The translations under genes were made by a program, and so were the position numbers. The notes under the pieces are model-generated. The model saw only the letters and a program-made list of their open reading frames with translations, searched no databases and was not told the DNA's origin. Shown here one piece after another: positions 26,515 through 35,535 of a stretch of 64,000 bases of DNA. The stretch comes from Ralstonia wenshanensis (GTDB lineage Bacteria; Pseudomonadota; Gammaproteobacteria; Burkholderiales; Burkholderiaceae): NCBI RefSeq assembly GCF_021173085.1, contig NZ_CP076412.1, positions 1,240,001 to 1,304,000 of the forward strand, read 5' to 3'. Every line of letters starts with the position of its first letter. Position 1 is the first letter of the stretch.

Positions 26515-27516
26515 ATGAAAGCAGTCCTGCTGGAGAATCATCCCTTGCTACGGGCCGGACTTGCGCAGTTGCTGGCGCATCCCACCCTCGGCCTGGAGGT
26601 CGTCGCCCCGGCATTGCCTGCGGGCATCCCTGGCGAACTGCACGCGTTCGATGAGCGAGCCGATCTGCTCGTCATCGGGCTGGACGAGGCCGAGGGCCCG
26701 TTCAACGCTGGTCAATTCGCTGCCCAATTGCGCGAAGCGATGGACGCCAGCGAGGCCAGCCGCGTGGTGCTGCTGGCCGCCAGCCTGTCTGCTGAAGAAG
26801 CGCACGCTGCCATGACGTGCGGTGTCGATGCCTACTGCGCCAAATCGCAATCGCCGGAAGTCTTGCTGGCCACGCTGCGGCTTGTGCTGGCCGGCGGCCA
26901 GTCGTATCCGGCCCTGATACCGCGTGCAGCCGATGCAGCCATGCCGATGCTCTCGCTGGATGCGTCCGAAGCGGCGCAGCGGCTGAATGTGTCGCTACGG
27001 CAGTACGAAGTGCTGGTGCTGCTCTCGCGCGGGCACTCCGTCAAGGGTGTCGGCCGCCTGCTGGGCATTTCGGAAGCCACCGTCAAGACGCATGCGTGCA
27101 CGCTGTATCGACGCCTGAACGTGCGCAACAAGAGCGAAGCGGTGTATGCCGCCATGCGCTTGGGTATTCCGCTGGAACTGCAGAGCGGGGCTGCCGCCAC
27201 GACCAACGTTGCATCCGCACAGACATCGGTCCAGGTGTCTGGAGATGCGCAAGACGCAGACGTGTTCGTGCAAACCGCTGCACGCACATCGACTCCGCTC
27301 CAGGCCGGCGTACCGGCCCGAGATGCGGTGATGGCGTCTTCCTCCCCCCAGCCGGGGGCGTCCGAACGGACCACCACGTCGGTGACCGCATCGGGCGCTG
27401 AACTGGGCGCCGAATCGCGCTGGGCTGCCATGACGCGAGCCTTTGGCGGCGTGACGCCTGCCAAGCCGATGCGCGCCCCGGTGCGCGCCGCCAACGGTAC
27501 GGCCCGCCTCGGCTGA
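26515..27516 (+). CDS. LuxR/NarL-type regulator with degenerate receiver, linked to pga operon
   Basis: A 333-residue protein. Residues 1-125 have a receiver-like fold (LLENHPLLRAGLAQLL), but the acidic pocket reads Glu7-Asn8 and the phospho-acceptor site is Gly55 (ADLLVIGLDE) instead of Asp, so phosphorylation is unlikely. The GerE HTH is intact (QYEVLVLLSRGHSVKGVGRL, then LGISEATVKTHACTLYRRLN). About 115 residues of Ala/Thr/Ser-rich, probably disordered tail follow, unusual for the family. GAGGA precedes the ATG. pgaA starts 64 bases later on the same strand, so it probably regulates poly-N-acetylglucosamine synthesis. Confidence 0.82.
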   Translation: MKAVLLENHPLLRAGLAQLLAHPTLGLEVVAPALPAGIPGELHAFDERADLLVIGLDEAEGPFNAGQFAAQLREAMDASEASRVVLLAASLSAEEAHAAMTCGVDAYCAKSQSPEVLLATLRLVLAGGQSYPALIPRAADAAMPMLSLDASEAAQRLNVSLRQYEVLVLLSRGHSVKGVGRLLGISEATVKTHACTLYRRLNVRNKSEAVYAAMRLGIPLELQSGAAATTNVASAQTSVQVSGDAQDADVFVQTAARTSTPLQAGVPARDAVMASSSPQPGASERTTTSVTASGAELGAESRWAAMTRAFGGVTPAKPMRAPVRAANGTARLG

Positions 27517-27580
27517 CTCAGCCCCGGCAGCCCTTCATGCAATGCGGATGGCGTGCGCCCGCACGCGCCGCCCACTGGAC

Positions 27581-30055
27581 ATGACAACAATGACAACCCA
27601 CGAGCCACTCTCCTGGAGCCTGCCGGCCGAGCGCACCAGCGCGGCCGCGGCATGGCATCCCCGCCGCTGCGCTATTGCTGCTGCCACCGTTGTGGTGGTC
27701 GGCACGGTGCCGATGATCGCGCACGCCGCGACCGACGATGCTTCCAACGCGGCCACGCGCCGCTTGATCGATTCGCAACTGACCGACGCCGCCGCCAAGG
27801 GCCCAGCCACGTTTGCATCCACGACCGTCATCGCCGGAGGTGACGACGTGCCGGCGTCTCCGGCCAACACGCTGCTCGTTGCGCAACAGGCGGTGCCGCC
27901 GGCAGACTCGTCCGTCAAGACATCGCCCGCGGCAACCGCACCGGCCGCCGCCTCGCCAATGCCTGCTGTTGAGGCAGCGCCGCCCGCACCTCGGCCCGCA
28001 TCGCCGTCACCCACGGTGATCCTGCCGCCGGGCACGCCTGCACCGGATACGTCTGCACAGGCGCCGGCCATGCCTTCAGGCCCGAGCGCTCAAGGGCCCG
28101 GCGCGCTCGAACCGCTGCAGGTGTCGCCGGAAGCGGCCAATGCGGCGGCCACCCATGCCGCTGGCAATGCGCCCGACAACGCGCCCGTAGGCGCGATGCC
28201 GACCGATCGTCAGGCGTTCCACGATGAGGTCATGCGGGAGTCGCGCGAGGGCGCGGCCACGCTTGCGCAAGAAAACCTGCGCCAGCATCCGGACTGGTTC
28301 AAGGAAAGCGAATCGTGGCACGTCGACCATGCCGCCGCCGCGCAGCGCATCCGCTGGGGGCGTCAGCAGTTGAAGGTCATCAACGGGCCGGAGCGCTTCG
28401 TCATCATCGATCAGGCGGTGGCCGAAATTGAGGCGCTGCTCAAGAAGGTGCCCGACACGCCGGAAAACGCAGAGTTCCGCCAGCAGATCGTGGCCGATGA
28501 AGTGGTGGCACTGGCTTCGCGCGGGCGCATGAAAGACGCCGTCAAGCGCTACGAAGCCATGTCGCAGACGGGCAAGGTTCCGGCCTACACACGCGTGGCC
28601 GCGGGCGATGCCTATGCGTATCTCGATACGCCGGACAAGGCCGCCGATGCCTACGCCCGCGCGCTCAAGGATGCGAGCCCTGGCGAGATCGAAACGGGCG
28701 ACGTTCAGGAAGGCCTGTTCTACGCCATGCTCGACACCGGCCGCTTTGAAGAGGCCCGCGCGCTGCTCGACAAGATGAAGGCCGACAACCCGGAATACGT
28801 GCGCCTGGCGCCGGAAGCCGGTACGCCCAATCCCGACTACTCGCGCATCAAGCGTCTGGAAGCGCAGTACCTGATCCTGACGGGCCGCACGCACCAGGGC
28901 ATTGCCGAGCTGGACAAGTGGCGGCACGAAGCGCCGTTCGCCGCCTCGCTCGTCAGCGCACGTGCCGACGGCGCGATGGTGCAGACCGAGCCGTATCGCT
29001 CGCGTGACATGTACAAGACGGCGCTTGCAGAGCACCCGGATGACCTGAGCGTGGTGGCCGGCTATGGCCGCGCGTCGCTGGCGGTGGACGATCTGAAGAC
29101 CGCCAAGAACGTCGCCAACGGGCTGGACGAACGCTTTCCGGAGAATGGCTCGGTGCGTGCGCTGCGCAAGGATCTGGACGTCTACCAGAGCCCGCAGCTC
29201 ATCATCCAGTCGACGGCGGACAAGGGCAATTCGGCGTTCGCCAACAACGAGTACGGTATCGACACCAAGGCATACAGCGGGCCGTTTGCAGACCACTATC
29301 GGCTGCTCTTCCACAACTTTGCGGGCCGTGCGCAGTTTGACGGCGCATCGGAGAGCCGCGTGCGCAACGGCGCGGGCCTGCAGTGGTTCGACACCGGCGT
29401 CGAGGTGAACGGCGAGGTGCACCAGTCTGTCGGCGCGGCTGGCAAGACCGGCGGCACCCTGGATGCCACGTGGATACCCAGTGACCACTGGAAGGTGTCG
29501 GGCATGGTCACCAACGATGACCTGGAAGTGCCCTACAAGGCGTACCAGGTGGGCGTGACCGGCAAGAGCGTCAGCGGCAACGTTCGCTACACCTGGGACG
29601 AAACGCGCTACGCATCGCTCACGTACGGCGTGTCGCGCTACACCGACGACAACCTGCGCCAGCGCGTGGCAGCCAACTTCTACCAGCAGGTGTTCACCTC
29701 GCCGCGGCACACCATCGGCGTGTTGTTCGGGGCCGACACCAGCCGCAACACGATGACGGGCCTGAACTACTTCAGCCCGTCGCGCGACTACAGCGGCCAG
29801 GCCACGGCCATCTGGTCGTGGACGCCCTGGCGCTACGCCGACAAGTCGTTCACGCAGCGCGTGTACCTGACCGGTGGCATGTACAACCAGCAGTCGTTCG
29901 GCAGCAGCCCGATGGTCGAAGCGCGGCTGGAGCACGTGTGGCAAATCAATCGCAAGACGCAGGTGTCCTACGGCATCGGCTTTGGTCGCCATCGCTACGA
30001 CGGCCAGCCCGAGAACCGCAAGTTCCTGTACCTGAACCTCAACATTCCGCTGTGA
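27581..30055 (+). CDS. pgaA: Poly-beta-1,6-GlcNAc export porin
   Basis: About 824 residues. An N-terminal hydrophobic segment (CAIAAATVVVVGTVPMIAHA) is the export signal. A Pro/Ala-rich linker (about 90-180) is followed by TPR helices in the periplasm (about 200-510; TRVAAGDAYAYLDTPDKAAD, LFYAMLDTGRFEEARALLDK). The last 300 residues are an outer-membrane beta barrel ending FLYLNLNIPL. It exports the partly deacetylated polymer. The start lacks a clear ribosome site: ATG 27590 or 27542 are alternatives. Its stop overlaps the pgaB start (TGATG). Confidence 0.9.
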   Translation: MTTMTTHEPLSWSLPAERTSAAAAWHPRRCAIAAATVVVVGTVPMIAHAATDDASNAATRRLIDSQLTDAAAKGPATFASTTVIAGGDDVPASPANTLLVAQQAVPPADSSVKTSPAATAPAAASPMPAVEAAPPAPRPASPSPTVILPPGTPAPDTSAQAPAMPSGPSAQGPGALEPLQVSPEAANAAATHAAGNAPDNAPVGAMPTDRQAFHDEVMRESREGAATLAQENLRQHPDWFKESESWHVDHAAAAQRIRWGRQQLKVINGPERFVIIDQAVAEIEALLKKVPDTPENAEFRQQIVADEVVALASRGRMKDAVKRYEAMSQTGKVPAYTRVAAGDAYAYLDTPDKAADAYARALKDASPGEIETGDVQEGLFYAMLDTGRFEEARALLDKMKADNPEYVRLAPEAGTPNPDYSRIKRLEAQYLILTGRTHQGIAELDKWRHEAPFAASLVSARADGAMVQTEPYRSRDMYKTALAEHPDDLSVVAGYGRASLAVDDLKTAKNVANGLDERFPENGSVRALRKDLDVYQSPQLIIQSTADKGNSAFANNEYGIDTKAYSGPFADHYRLLFHNFAGRAQFDGASESRVRNGAGLQWFDTGVEVNGEVHQSVGAAGKTGGTLDATWIPSDHWKVSGMVTNDDLEVPYKAYQVGVTGKSVSGNVRYTWDETRYASLTYGVSRYTDDNLRQRVAANFYQQVFTSPRHTIGVLFGADTSRNTMTGLNYFSPSRDYSGQATAIWSWTPWRYADKSFTQRVYLTGGMYNQQSFGSSPMVEARLEHVWQINRKTQVSYGIGFGRHRYDGQPENRKFLYLNLNIPL

Positions 30056-32280
30056 TGCCCATGCAAGCTCTCCGACAACCGTCATTGCGACGATTCTTCG
30101 CCTGGATGGCACCGAGACTGGCGCTGGCCCTGACGTTGGCTTTCCTTGCCGCCGTTCGACCGGCCGCCGCCGTTCAGGTGGACTTCCTGCCCAAGCCCGA
30201 TCCGGATGACGGCAAGACGTTCCGCGTGCTGTGCTTTCACGACATCCGCGACAACCTGCGTGCCAGTTTCGAGAAGCTGCCCGATGGGTTTGCCGTCGAT
30301 ACCAAGATGCTGACGAACATGTTCAGCTGGATCCAGGCCAACGGCTACCACCCGGTCACGCTCGCGCAGATCGACGCTGCGCGCCACGGCGGCAAGCCGC
30401 TGCCCAAGCGCCCGATCCTGCTGACGTTCGATGACGGCTATGAAAGCCACTACACGAAGGTCTTCCCGCTGCTCAAGCAGTTCCGCTTCCCCGCCGTGTT
30501 CGGGCTGGTGACGGAGTGGACCAACGCACCTGCGGGCGCGAAGATCAAGCTGTCGGACAAGCAGATCGTGCCACGTGACTTTTTCATGAACTGGAACCAG
30601 ATCCGCGAGATGCAGGCCTCGGGGCTGGCCGAGTTCGCCACCCACACGGCGGACATGCACCACGGTGCGCTGGGCAACCCGCAGGGCAACGAGATGCCGG
30701 CGGCTACCACGCACGAATATCTGCGCAATCTGGGCCGTTATGAAACCGACGACGAGTACCGCAAGCGCGTGCATGACGACCTGCAGCGCAGCATCGACCT
30801 GATCCAGAAGAACGTGGGCACCAAGGTGCAGACGGTGGTGTGGCCGTATGGCGCCCACAACCAGATGCTCGACCAGGAAGCCGCCAACGTGGGCCTGAAG
30901 TACATGCTGACGCTGGAGCCGGGTCCGAACACGCCGGACGTGCCGCTCACCGCCATCCGCCGCAGCCTGATGGGCTACGACACCGACACCGGTGATCTGG
31001 AGCGCTCGCTGCGCGAGCCTGTGACGCACCACGGCGAGATCAACCCCGTGCAGCGCGTGGTTCAGGTCGACATGGATTACATCTACGACCCGGACCCGAA
31101 GCAGCAGGAAGCCAACCTCGGCAAGCTGATCGACCGCATCAAGGACCTCGCGCCGCGTGTGGTGTATCTGCAGGCATTCGCCGACCCGAAGGGCAACGGC
31201 GCAGTGGACGCCGTGTACTTCCCGAACCGGCACATGCCGATGCGTGCAGACCTGTTCTCGCGCGTGTCGTGGCAGTTGAAGACGCGTGCAAAGGTAGAGG
31301 TATACGCGTGGCTGCCGATGCTGTCGTACAAACTGCCGGCCAACAATCCGGCGGCCACGCACCTGGTGCAGTCGCTGCCGGGCGCGCCGCAAAAGCCGGG
31401 CACCGTCAAGCCGCCGCGCCTGTCGCCGTTCGATCCGCAGGCGCGCCAGATGATTCGGGACATCTATGAGGACCTGGCCAAGAACTCGATCATCGACGGC
31501 GTGCTGTTCCACGACGACGGCGTGCTCGACGACTACGAAGATGCCAGCCCCGCCGCGCTCAAGGCCTACGAGGCCATGGGCCTGCCCGGCGATATCAACA
31601 AGATCCGCCAGTCGCCCGAGCTGATGCAGAAGTGGTCGCGCGCCAAGACCGCTGCGTTGATCTCGTTCTCGAAAGAGCTGATCGCGGTGGCGCAGGGCTA
31701 TCAGAACGGCCGCGACATGCTGACCGCGCGCAATATCTTTTCGGGGCCGGTGCTCGATCCGAAGGCTGAAACTTGGACGGCGCAGAACTATGACGACTTC
31801 CTGGAGGCGTACGACTACGTTGCGCTCGAAGCCATGCCGTACATGGAAGAAGCCAAGGACCCGAAGGATTGGATGAAGAAGCTGACCGCCGCCGTGGCCA
31901 AGCACAAGGATGGCCTGAAGAAGACCATCTTCGAACTGCAGGCGGTGGACTGGCGCAATCAGGACAAACCGATCCCCACGACCGAGTTGCGTGACCAGAT
32001 GCGCGCACTGCGCTCGGCAGGGGCTCTCAACTATGGCTACTACCCGGACGACTTCATTGCCGGCCGGCCCGATACCGAGATGCTGCGCGATGTGATGTCG
32101 CTCAAGACGTATATCGAGACGCGCAAGCCGCCCGGCGGCAATAAGGCCAGCGTTGAGAAGCTCGAGAGCAGCGCCGCACCGCAGAGCCCGTCGCCCAATG
32201 GCAACGCCGCGGGTGCAGACAAGAAGCCCGCGACCACCGAAGCGGCAGCGCCGTCCCACGCGAACAAGGCGGGAGGCTGA
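30055..32280 (+). CDS. pgaB: Poly-beta-1,6-GlcNAc N-deacetylase
   Basis: A 741-residue periplasmic enzyme that deacetylates the polymer so that it can pass through PgaA. The N-terminal deacetylase domain has CFHDIRD, the catalytic/metal Asp pair Asp126-Asp127 in TFDDGYESH, and the EFATHTADMHH metal His pair. The C-terminal half is the GHL13-like domain (FHDDGVLDDYED). The signal peptide ends PAAA-VQVDF and shows no lipobox Cys, whereas E. coli PgaB is a lipoprotein. A Ser/Ala-rich tail of about 50 residues closes the protein. An ATG two codons downstream is equally possible. Confidence 0.93.
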   Translation: MPMQALRQPSLRRFFAWMAPRLALALTLAFLAAVRPAAAVQVDFLPKPDPDDGKTFRVLCFHDIRDNLRASFEKLPDGFAVDTKMLTNMFSWIQANGYHPVTLAQIDAARHGGKPLPKRPILLTFDDGYESHYTKVFPLLKQFRFPAVFGLVTEWTNAPAGAKIKLSDKQIVPRDFFMNWNQIREMQASGLAEFATHTADMHHGALGNPQGNEMPAATTHEYLRNLGRYETDDEYRKRVHDDLQRSIDLIQKNVGTKVQTVVWPYGAHNQMLDQEAANVGLKYMLTLEPGPNTPDVPLTAIRRSLMGYDTDTGDLERSLREPVTHHGEINPVQRVVQVDMDYIYDPDPKQQEANLGKLIDRIKDLAPRVVYLQAFADPKGNGAVDAVYFPNRHMPMRADLFSRVSWQLKTRAKVEVYAWLPMLSYKLPANNPAATHLVQSLPGAPQKPGTVKPPRLSPFDPQARQMIRDIYEDLAKNSIIDGVLFHDDGVLDDYEDASPAALKAYEAMGLPGDINKIRQSPELMQKWSRAKTAALISFSKELIAVAQGYQNGRDMLTARNIFSGPVLDPKAETWTAQNYDDFLEAYDYVALEAMPYMEEAKDPKDWMKKLTAAVAKHKDGLKKTIFELQAVDWRNQDKPIPTTELRDQMRALRSAGALNYGYYPDDFIAGRPDTEMLRDVMSLKTYIETRKPPGGNKASVEKLESSAAPQSPSPNGNAAGADKKPATTEAAAPSHANKAGG

Positions 32281-32281
32281 G

Positions 32282-33565
32282 ATGGTGGACGCACTCACCG
32301 CCAAGCGCTGGATCTCCGGCTTTGTCTTCTACTACCCGTTCTTCATGTCGTATTTCTGGATGATCGGCGGGCTGCTGCACTACTTCCTGCTCGAACGCGG
32401 CACGCAGAACGTGCGGCATCCGCTGGCACTCCTTGGGGTGAAGAGCTACCCCAAGGTGTCGATCATCGTGCCTTGCTACAACGAAGAGGCCAATGTGCGC
32501 GAGGTGATCAGCCACCTCGCACGCATGCGGTATCCGAACTACGACATCATCGCCGTGAACGACGGCAGCTCCGACCGCACCGGTGAACGACTCAACGAAC
32601 TGGCTGCGGAATATCCGCAGCTGGTGGTGATCCACCAGTCGTCGAACCAGGGCAAGGCAATTGGCCTCACCACCGCCGCGCAGGTGACAGACGCCGAATA
32701 CCTGATGTGCATCGATGGCGATTCGATCCTGGACGTGGATGCCATTGCCTGGATGATTCGCCACCTGATGGAGAACCCGACCATTGGCGCGGTGACGGGC
32801 AACCCGCGCATCCGCACGCGTTCCACCCTGCTGGGGCGCATGCAGGTGGGCGAGTTCTCGTCGATCGTGGGGCTCATCAAGCGCACGCAGCAGGTCTATG
32901 GCCGGCTGCTGACGGTGTCGGGCGTGGTCGTGATGTTCCGCAAGCACGCCATCGAGGATGTCGGCTACTGGAGCAATGACATGCTCACCGAGGACATCGA
33001 CATCAGCTGGAAGCTGCAGGTGGGCGGCTGGATGATCCGCTACGAGCCGCGCGCGCTGTCGTGGATCCTGATGCCCGAGACCTTCCGCGGCCTGTACAAG
33101 CAGCGCCTGCGATGGGCCAAGGGCGGCATCCAGGCGCTCATCAAGTACGCGCCGGCCATGGCGAGCCTGCGGCAATCGATGATGTGGCCGATCTTCTTCG
33201 AGTACGCACTGTCGGTGGTGTGGGCGTACAACATGCTGATCGTCATCACGTGGTCGATGGTCGGCTTCTTCGTCGAGTTGCCTCCCGAATGGCGCATGGA
33301 AGCACTCCCGCGCTGGCACGGCACGCTGCTCTTCATCACCTGCGTGCTGCAGTTGCTGATCGGCTGCTTTATCGATCGCCGCTACGACGACAACATCCTG
33401 CGCTACTTCATCGACACCGTCTGGTATCCGGTTGCGTTCTGGATCCTGAACCTTGTCACCACGGTGGTCGGCTTTCCGGCCGTCGCCTTCCAGCGTACCC
33501 GTGCCCGTGCCCGCTGGACGAGCCCCGACCGGGGCATCCAACAACAACAGGGGAATTCGCCATGA
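32282..33565 (+). CDS. pgaC: Poly-N-acetylglucosamine synthase (GT2)
   Basis: A 427-residue membrane glycosyltransferase that polymerises UDP-GlcNAc. Membrane helices flank a cytosolic GT2 domain: SIIVPCYNEEANV, Asp145-Gly-Asp147 binding the sugar nucleotide, Thr236-Glu-Asp238 with the catalytic Asp, and Gln274-x-x-Arg-Trp278 for polymer translocation. GGAGG lies just upstream, inside the end of pgaB. Its stop overlaps the pgaD ATG by four bases. Activity in E. coli needs c-di-GMP through PgaC-PgaD; the window also encodes an EAL protein. Confidence 0.95.
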   Translation: MVDALTAKRWISGFVFYYPFFMSYFWMIGGLLHYFLLERGTQNVRHPLALLGVKSYPKVSIIVPCYNEEANVREVISHLARMRYPNYDIIAVNDGSSDRTGERLNELAAEYPQLVVIHQSSNQGKAIGLTTAAQVTDAEYLMCIDGDSILDVDAIAWMIRHLMENPTIGAVTGNPRIRTRSTLLGRMQVGEFSSIVGLIKRTQQVYGRLLTVSGVVVMFRKHAIEDVGYWSNDMLTEDIDISWKLQVGGWMIRYEPRALSWILMPETFRGLYKQRLRWAKGGIQALIKYAPAMASLRQSMMWPIFFEYALSVVWAYNMLIVITWSMVGFFVELPPEWRMEALPRWHGTLLFITCVLQLLIGCFIDRRYDDNILRYFIDTVWYPVAFWILNLVTTVVGFPAVAFQRTRARARWTSPDRGIQQQQGNSP

Positions 33566-34578
33566 CCATGCTCGTCATTGATGTTTCGCGAAACTCGATC
33601 CGACAGTCGTTCTCGGACAAGGGTGTCGTCGGGACCTTGCACCATGTGCTGTGGTTCCGCATCTTCCGTCCGGTGCTCGTGATCTCGATCTGGGGCCTGC
33701 TGGGCCTGTACGTGGGCTACTCCATCAGCAGCGTGGGCCCCAGCGGCCTGCCATTCGAGCAACTGCGCATGTATGGCAACATCATCGCCGGCATGGGCGG
33801 GGTGCTCGTGGTGTGGATGGTTCTGTCGCGGCTGGACCGTGCCATTCGCCGCAGGCTCGTGCGTGCGCCGGCAATGCCGGCTCCATCCGCCGGGGCCGCC
33901 GCTCGCGCGTCGCGCGGGGCGTTGCATGCGCAGCAGCCCGCGTGGCAGCGTCCGCGCAACACGCGCCTGCTGGTGGTCGATCACGACGACGACGGCGATA
34001 TCACCCATGTGCGCTCATGGCAAGAGTGGGCGGGCCGCCCTGCACCTGCCGGCACCGCCACGCCGCCCACACCCTTCACCCGCAGCCCGGAATACGACCC
34101 GGAAGAGCCGGTACTGGGCGCCCGCCCCGTCAGCGAGGCGATCGTGCTGGAGAACCTCGACCGAGAAGAGCCTTCGCTGGCGCGCGTTGATGCACCTGCA
34201 CAACAACCGCGCGACGTGGTGAAGGCCGTGGATGCGGTGACAGCCGAGGCCTCGGGCTTCCATCGCTTCGGCTACCGCGGGCGTCTGGGCCGCAACGATT
34301 GGGTCGAGCCGCAAGCGCCCGAATCGGCTGCGTCCCCTGTGCAGACGTACGCGATGCGGCCCGGCATGGCCCGCCATTACGGCAGCGTGACCGCAGTGGT
34401 GCACGGCCGTGCTGCAGTGCACGCAGCGGACCGAGCCACAGAACGCCATCGCGCGCTGCATGCATTTGGTGCGCATGCACAACTGGACGATCCTTACGCG
34501 CGACTCCAACGCGTCGAACGCATTGACCCGCTGCACGGCTTTGGCCGACGCGCCAACATCGTCGTCGACGACGTGTAA
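33562..34578 (+). CDS. pgaD: PgaD with long C-terminal extension
   Basis: A 338-residue protein. Residues 1-110 are PgaD-like: two membrane helices (VLVISIWGLLGLYVGYSISS and NIIAGMGGVLVVWMVLSRL) and a basic cytosolic segment (RAIRRRLVRAP). PgaD of E. coli is only 137 residues; here some 215 extra residues follow, rich in Ala, Pro, Arg and His, with no recognised domain. The gene is placed last in the operon and is followed by a terminator. The core assists PgaC polymerisation; the tail's role is unknown. Confidence 0.85.
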   Translation: MTMLVIDVSRNSIRQSFSDKGVVGTLHHVLWFRIFRPVLVISIWGLLGLYVGYSISSVGPSGLPFEQLRMYGNIIAGMGGVLVVWMVLSRLDRAIRRRLVRAPAMPAPSAGAAARASRGALHAQQPAWQRPRNTRLLVVDHDDDGDITHVRSWQEWAGRPAPAGTATPPTPFTRSPEYDPEEPVLGARPVSEAIVLENLDREEPSLARVDAPAQQPRDVVKAVDAVTAEASGFHRFGYRGRLGRNDWVEPQAPESAASPVQTYAMRPGMARHYGSVTAVVHGRAAVHAADRATERHRALHAFGAHAQLDDPYARLQRVERIDPLHGFGRRANIVVDDV

Positions 34579-34603
34579 GGTCAACGCTCCAGCGCAGCGT
34601 GCA

Positions 34604-34641
34604 GCGCCCCGGTGATGCGAGTCACCGGGGCGCATTCTTTT
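34604..34641 (+). terminator. Terminator of the pga operon
   Basis: A perfect 12-bp stem GCGCCCCGGTGA/TCACCGGGGCGC with a 6-base loop is followed by ATTCTTTT, 25 bases after the pgaD stop. Confidence 0.9.
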
Positions 34642-34959
34642 GTGCAATTGACTTAGCGCAAACGGAGGAGGGCGGCGTTCCCTGCACTGCGCAATCGTTA
34701 CCGCCCGTGCGCTGTACTGCACGGCAAACGGTTGGTGCCCCATCATCGACCATTGGGTGACATGCCTCCAGTGGGCAACGCACCGATTTGCACTCTTGAA
34801 TGCGGCTGCGCGCGTGCCTATGCTGGCTTCTCCTGCAAGCCCAGCTGCTCTCTCCCGGTGTTCTTGGCGGCTCTTGCAGTGCTCATGGTGTCAGTGAAAA
34901 CCAAGCCCACCCCAGTCACGCGTCGCATGCCGTGACCAATAGACAAGCTGGAGACAACT
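34642..34959. other. Intergenic region after the pga operon
   Basis: About 320 bases before the next gene. Short frames lack ribosome sites and family likeness. No RNA fold or repeat stands out. It presumably contains the promoter of the small downstream gene. Confidence 0.5.
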
Positions 34960-35190
34960 GTGCTGAGTCCCCATGAATTTGCCGTTTTGCTTCTCGTCAA
35001 CGACGGCGCTGAATCCGACGACCTGGATCGCGCCGATGTCGAAGCGCTCATCGAGCGACAGCTCGTTACGCTGGAGCGCCGTGGCCCCGATCACTGCTAT
35101 GCCCGGGTAACCCTCCAGGGCTACGTCCTGCTCAAGGCTTCCGGACACGTTCGCACCAACGGCCGCCGTTCGATGGCCGTGTCCCACTGA
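34960..35190 (+). CDS. Small hypothetical protein, possibly winged-helix-like
   Basis: A 76-residue protein starting with GTG behind CTGGAGA. The order of strands and helices (SPHEFAVLLLVNDG, DDLDRADVEALIERQLVTLE, YARVTLQGYVLLKAS) resembles a small winged-helix fold, but no family was recognised. It is monocistronic. Confidence 0.6.
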   Translation: MLSPHEFAVLLLVNDGAESDDLDRADVEALIERQLVTLERRGPDHCYARVTLQGYVLLKASGHVRTNGRRSMAVSH

Positions 35191-35301
35191 GCGCACCTTT
35201 CTTCATTGCATGCAGTCAGTCGTTGCGTGGGCCTGAGCCCAAGGGCGAGTGACGTGCCTGCGATGTCCCCGCCCGGGGGCCAGCGCAGAAGGCGGGGCGC
35301 A

Positions 35302-35496
35302 TCAGCCTCCACCAATCCCTTGAATGATCTTGCCGCTGCCCTCGCACATGGGGCAGGGGCTGCCATCGTCGCGCTGACCGGTGCCGTTGCACACAGGGCA
35401 GACTGCCTCGCCGCTACTGGGTGCCCCGGGCGCCGCTTCGTCGCCGGGTGCGACGGGCGCTGGAGGCGTGCCAGGGATGGAGTTTTCGTTGTTCAT
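35302..35496 (-). CDS. Zinc-finger microprotein with DnaJ-type CxxCxGxG motifs
   Basis: A 64-residue protein. A Pro/Ala-rich flexible N-terminus leads to two half sites CPVCNGTGQ and CPMCEGSGK, which together make one DnaJ-like zinc knuckle. AGGAG is seven bases before the ATG. There is no J domain or other catalytic part. Isolated DnaJ-type zinc knuckles can act in protein or RNA contacts. Function unknown. Confidence 0.72.
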   Translation of the reverse strand: MNNENSIPGTPPAPVAPGDEAAPGAPSSGEAVCPVCNGTGQRDDGSPCPMCEGSGKIIQGIGGG

Positions 35497-35535
35497 GAGG
35501 TGCTCCTGAATGCGCGCGAGTCGGTATGTGTTGCT

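Noticed and set aside
28076-30112. A 678-codon minus-strand frame under pgaA
   Set aside because: Typical GC-rich antisense shadow: Arg/His/Val-rich with no domain, fully overlapped by pgaA.
30082-32304. A 740-codon minus-strand frame under pgaB
   Set aside because: Antisense shadow of pgaB, no recognisable motif.
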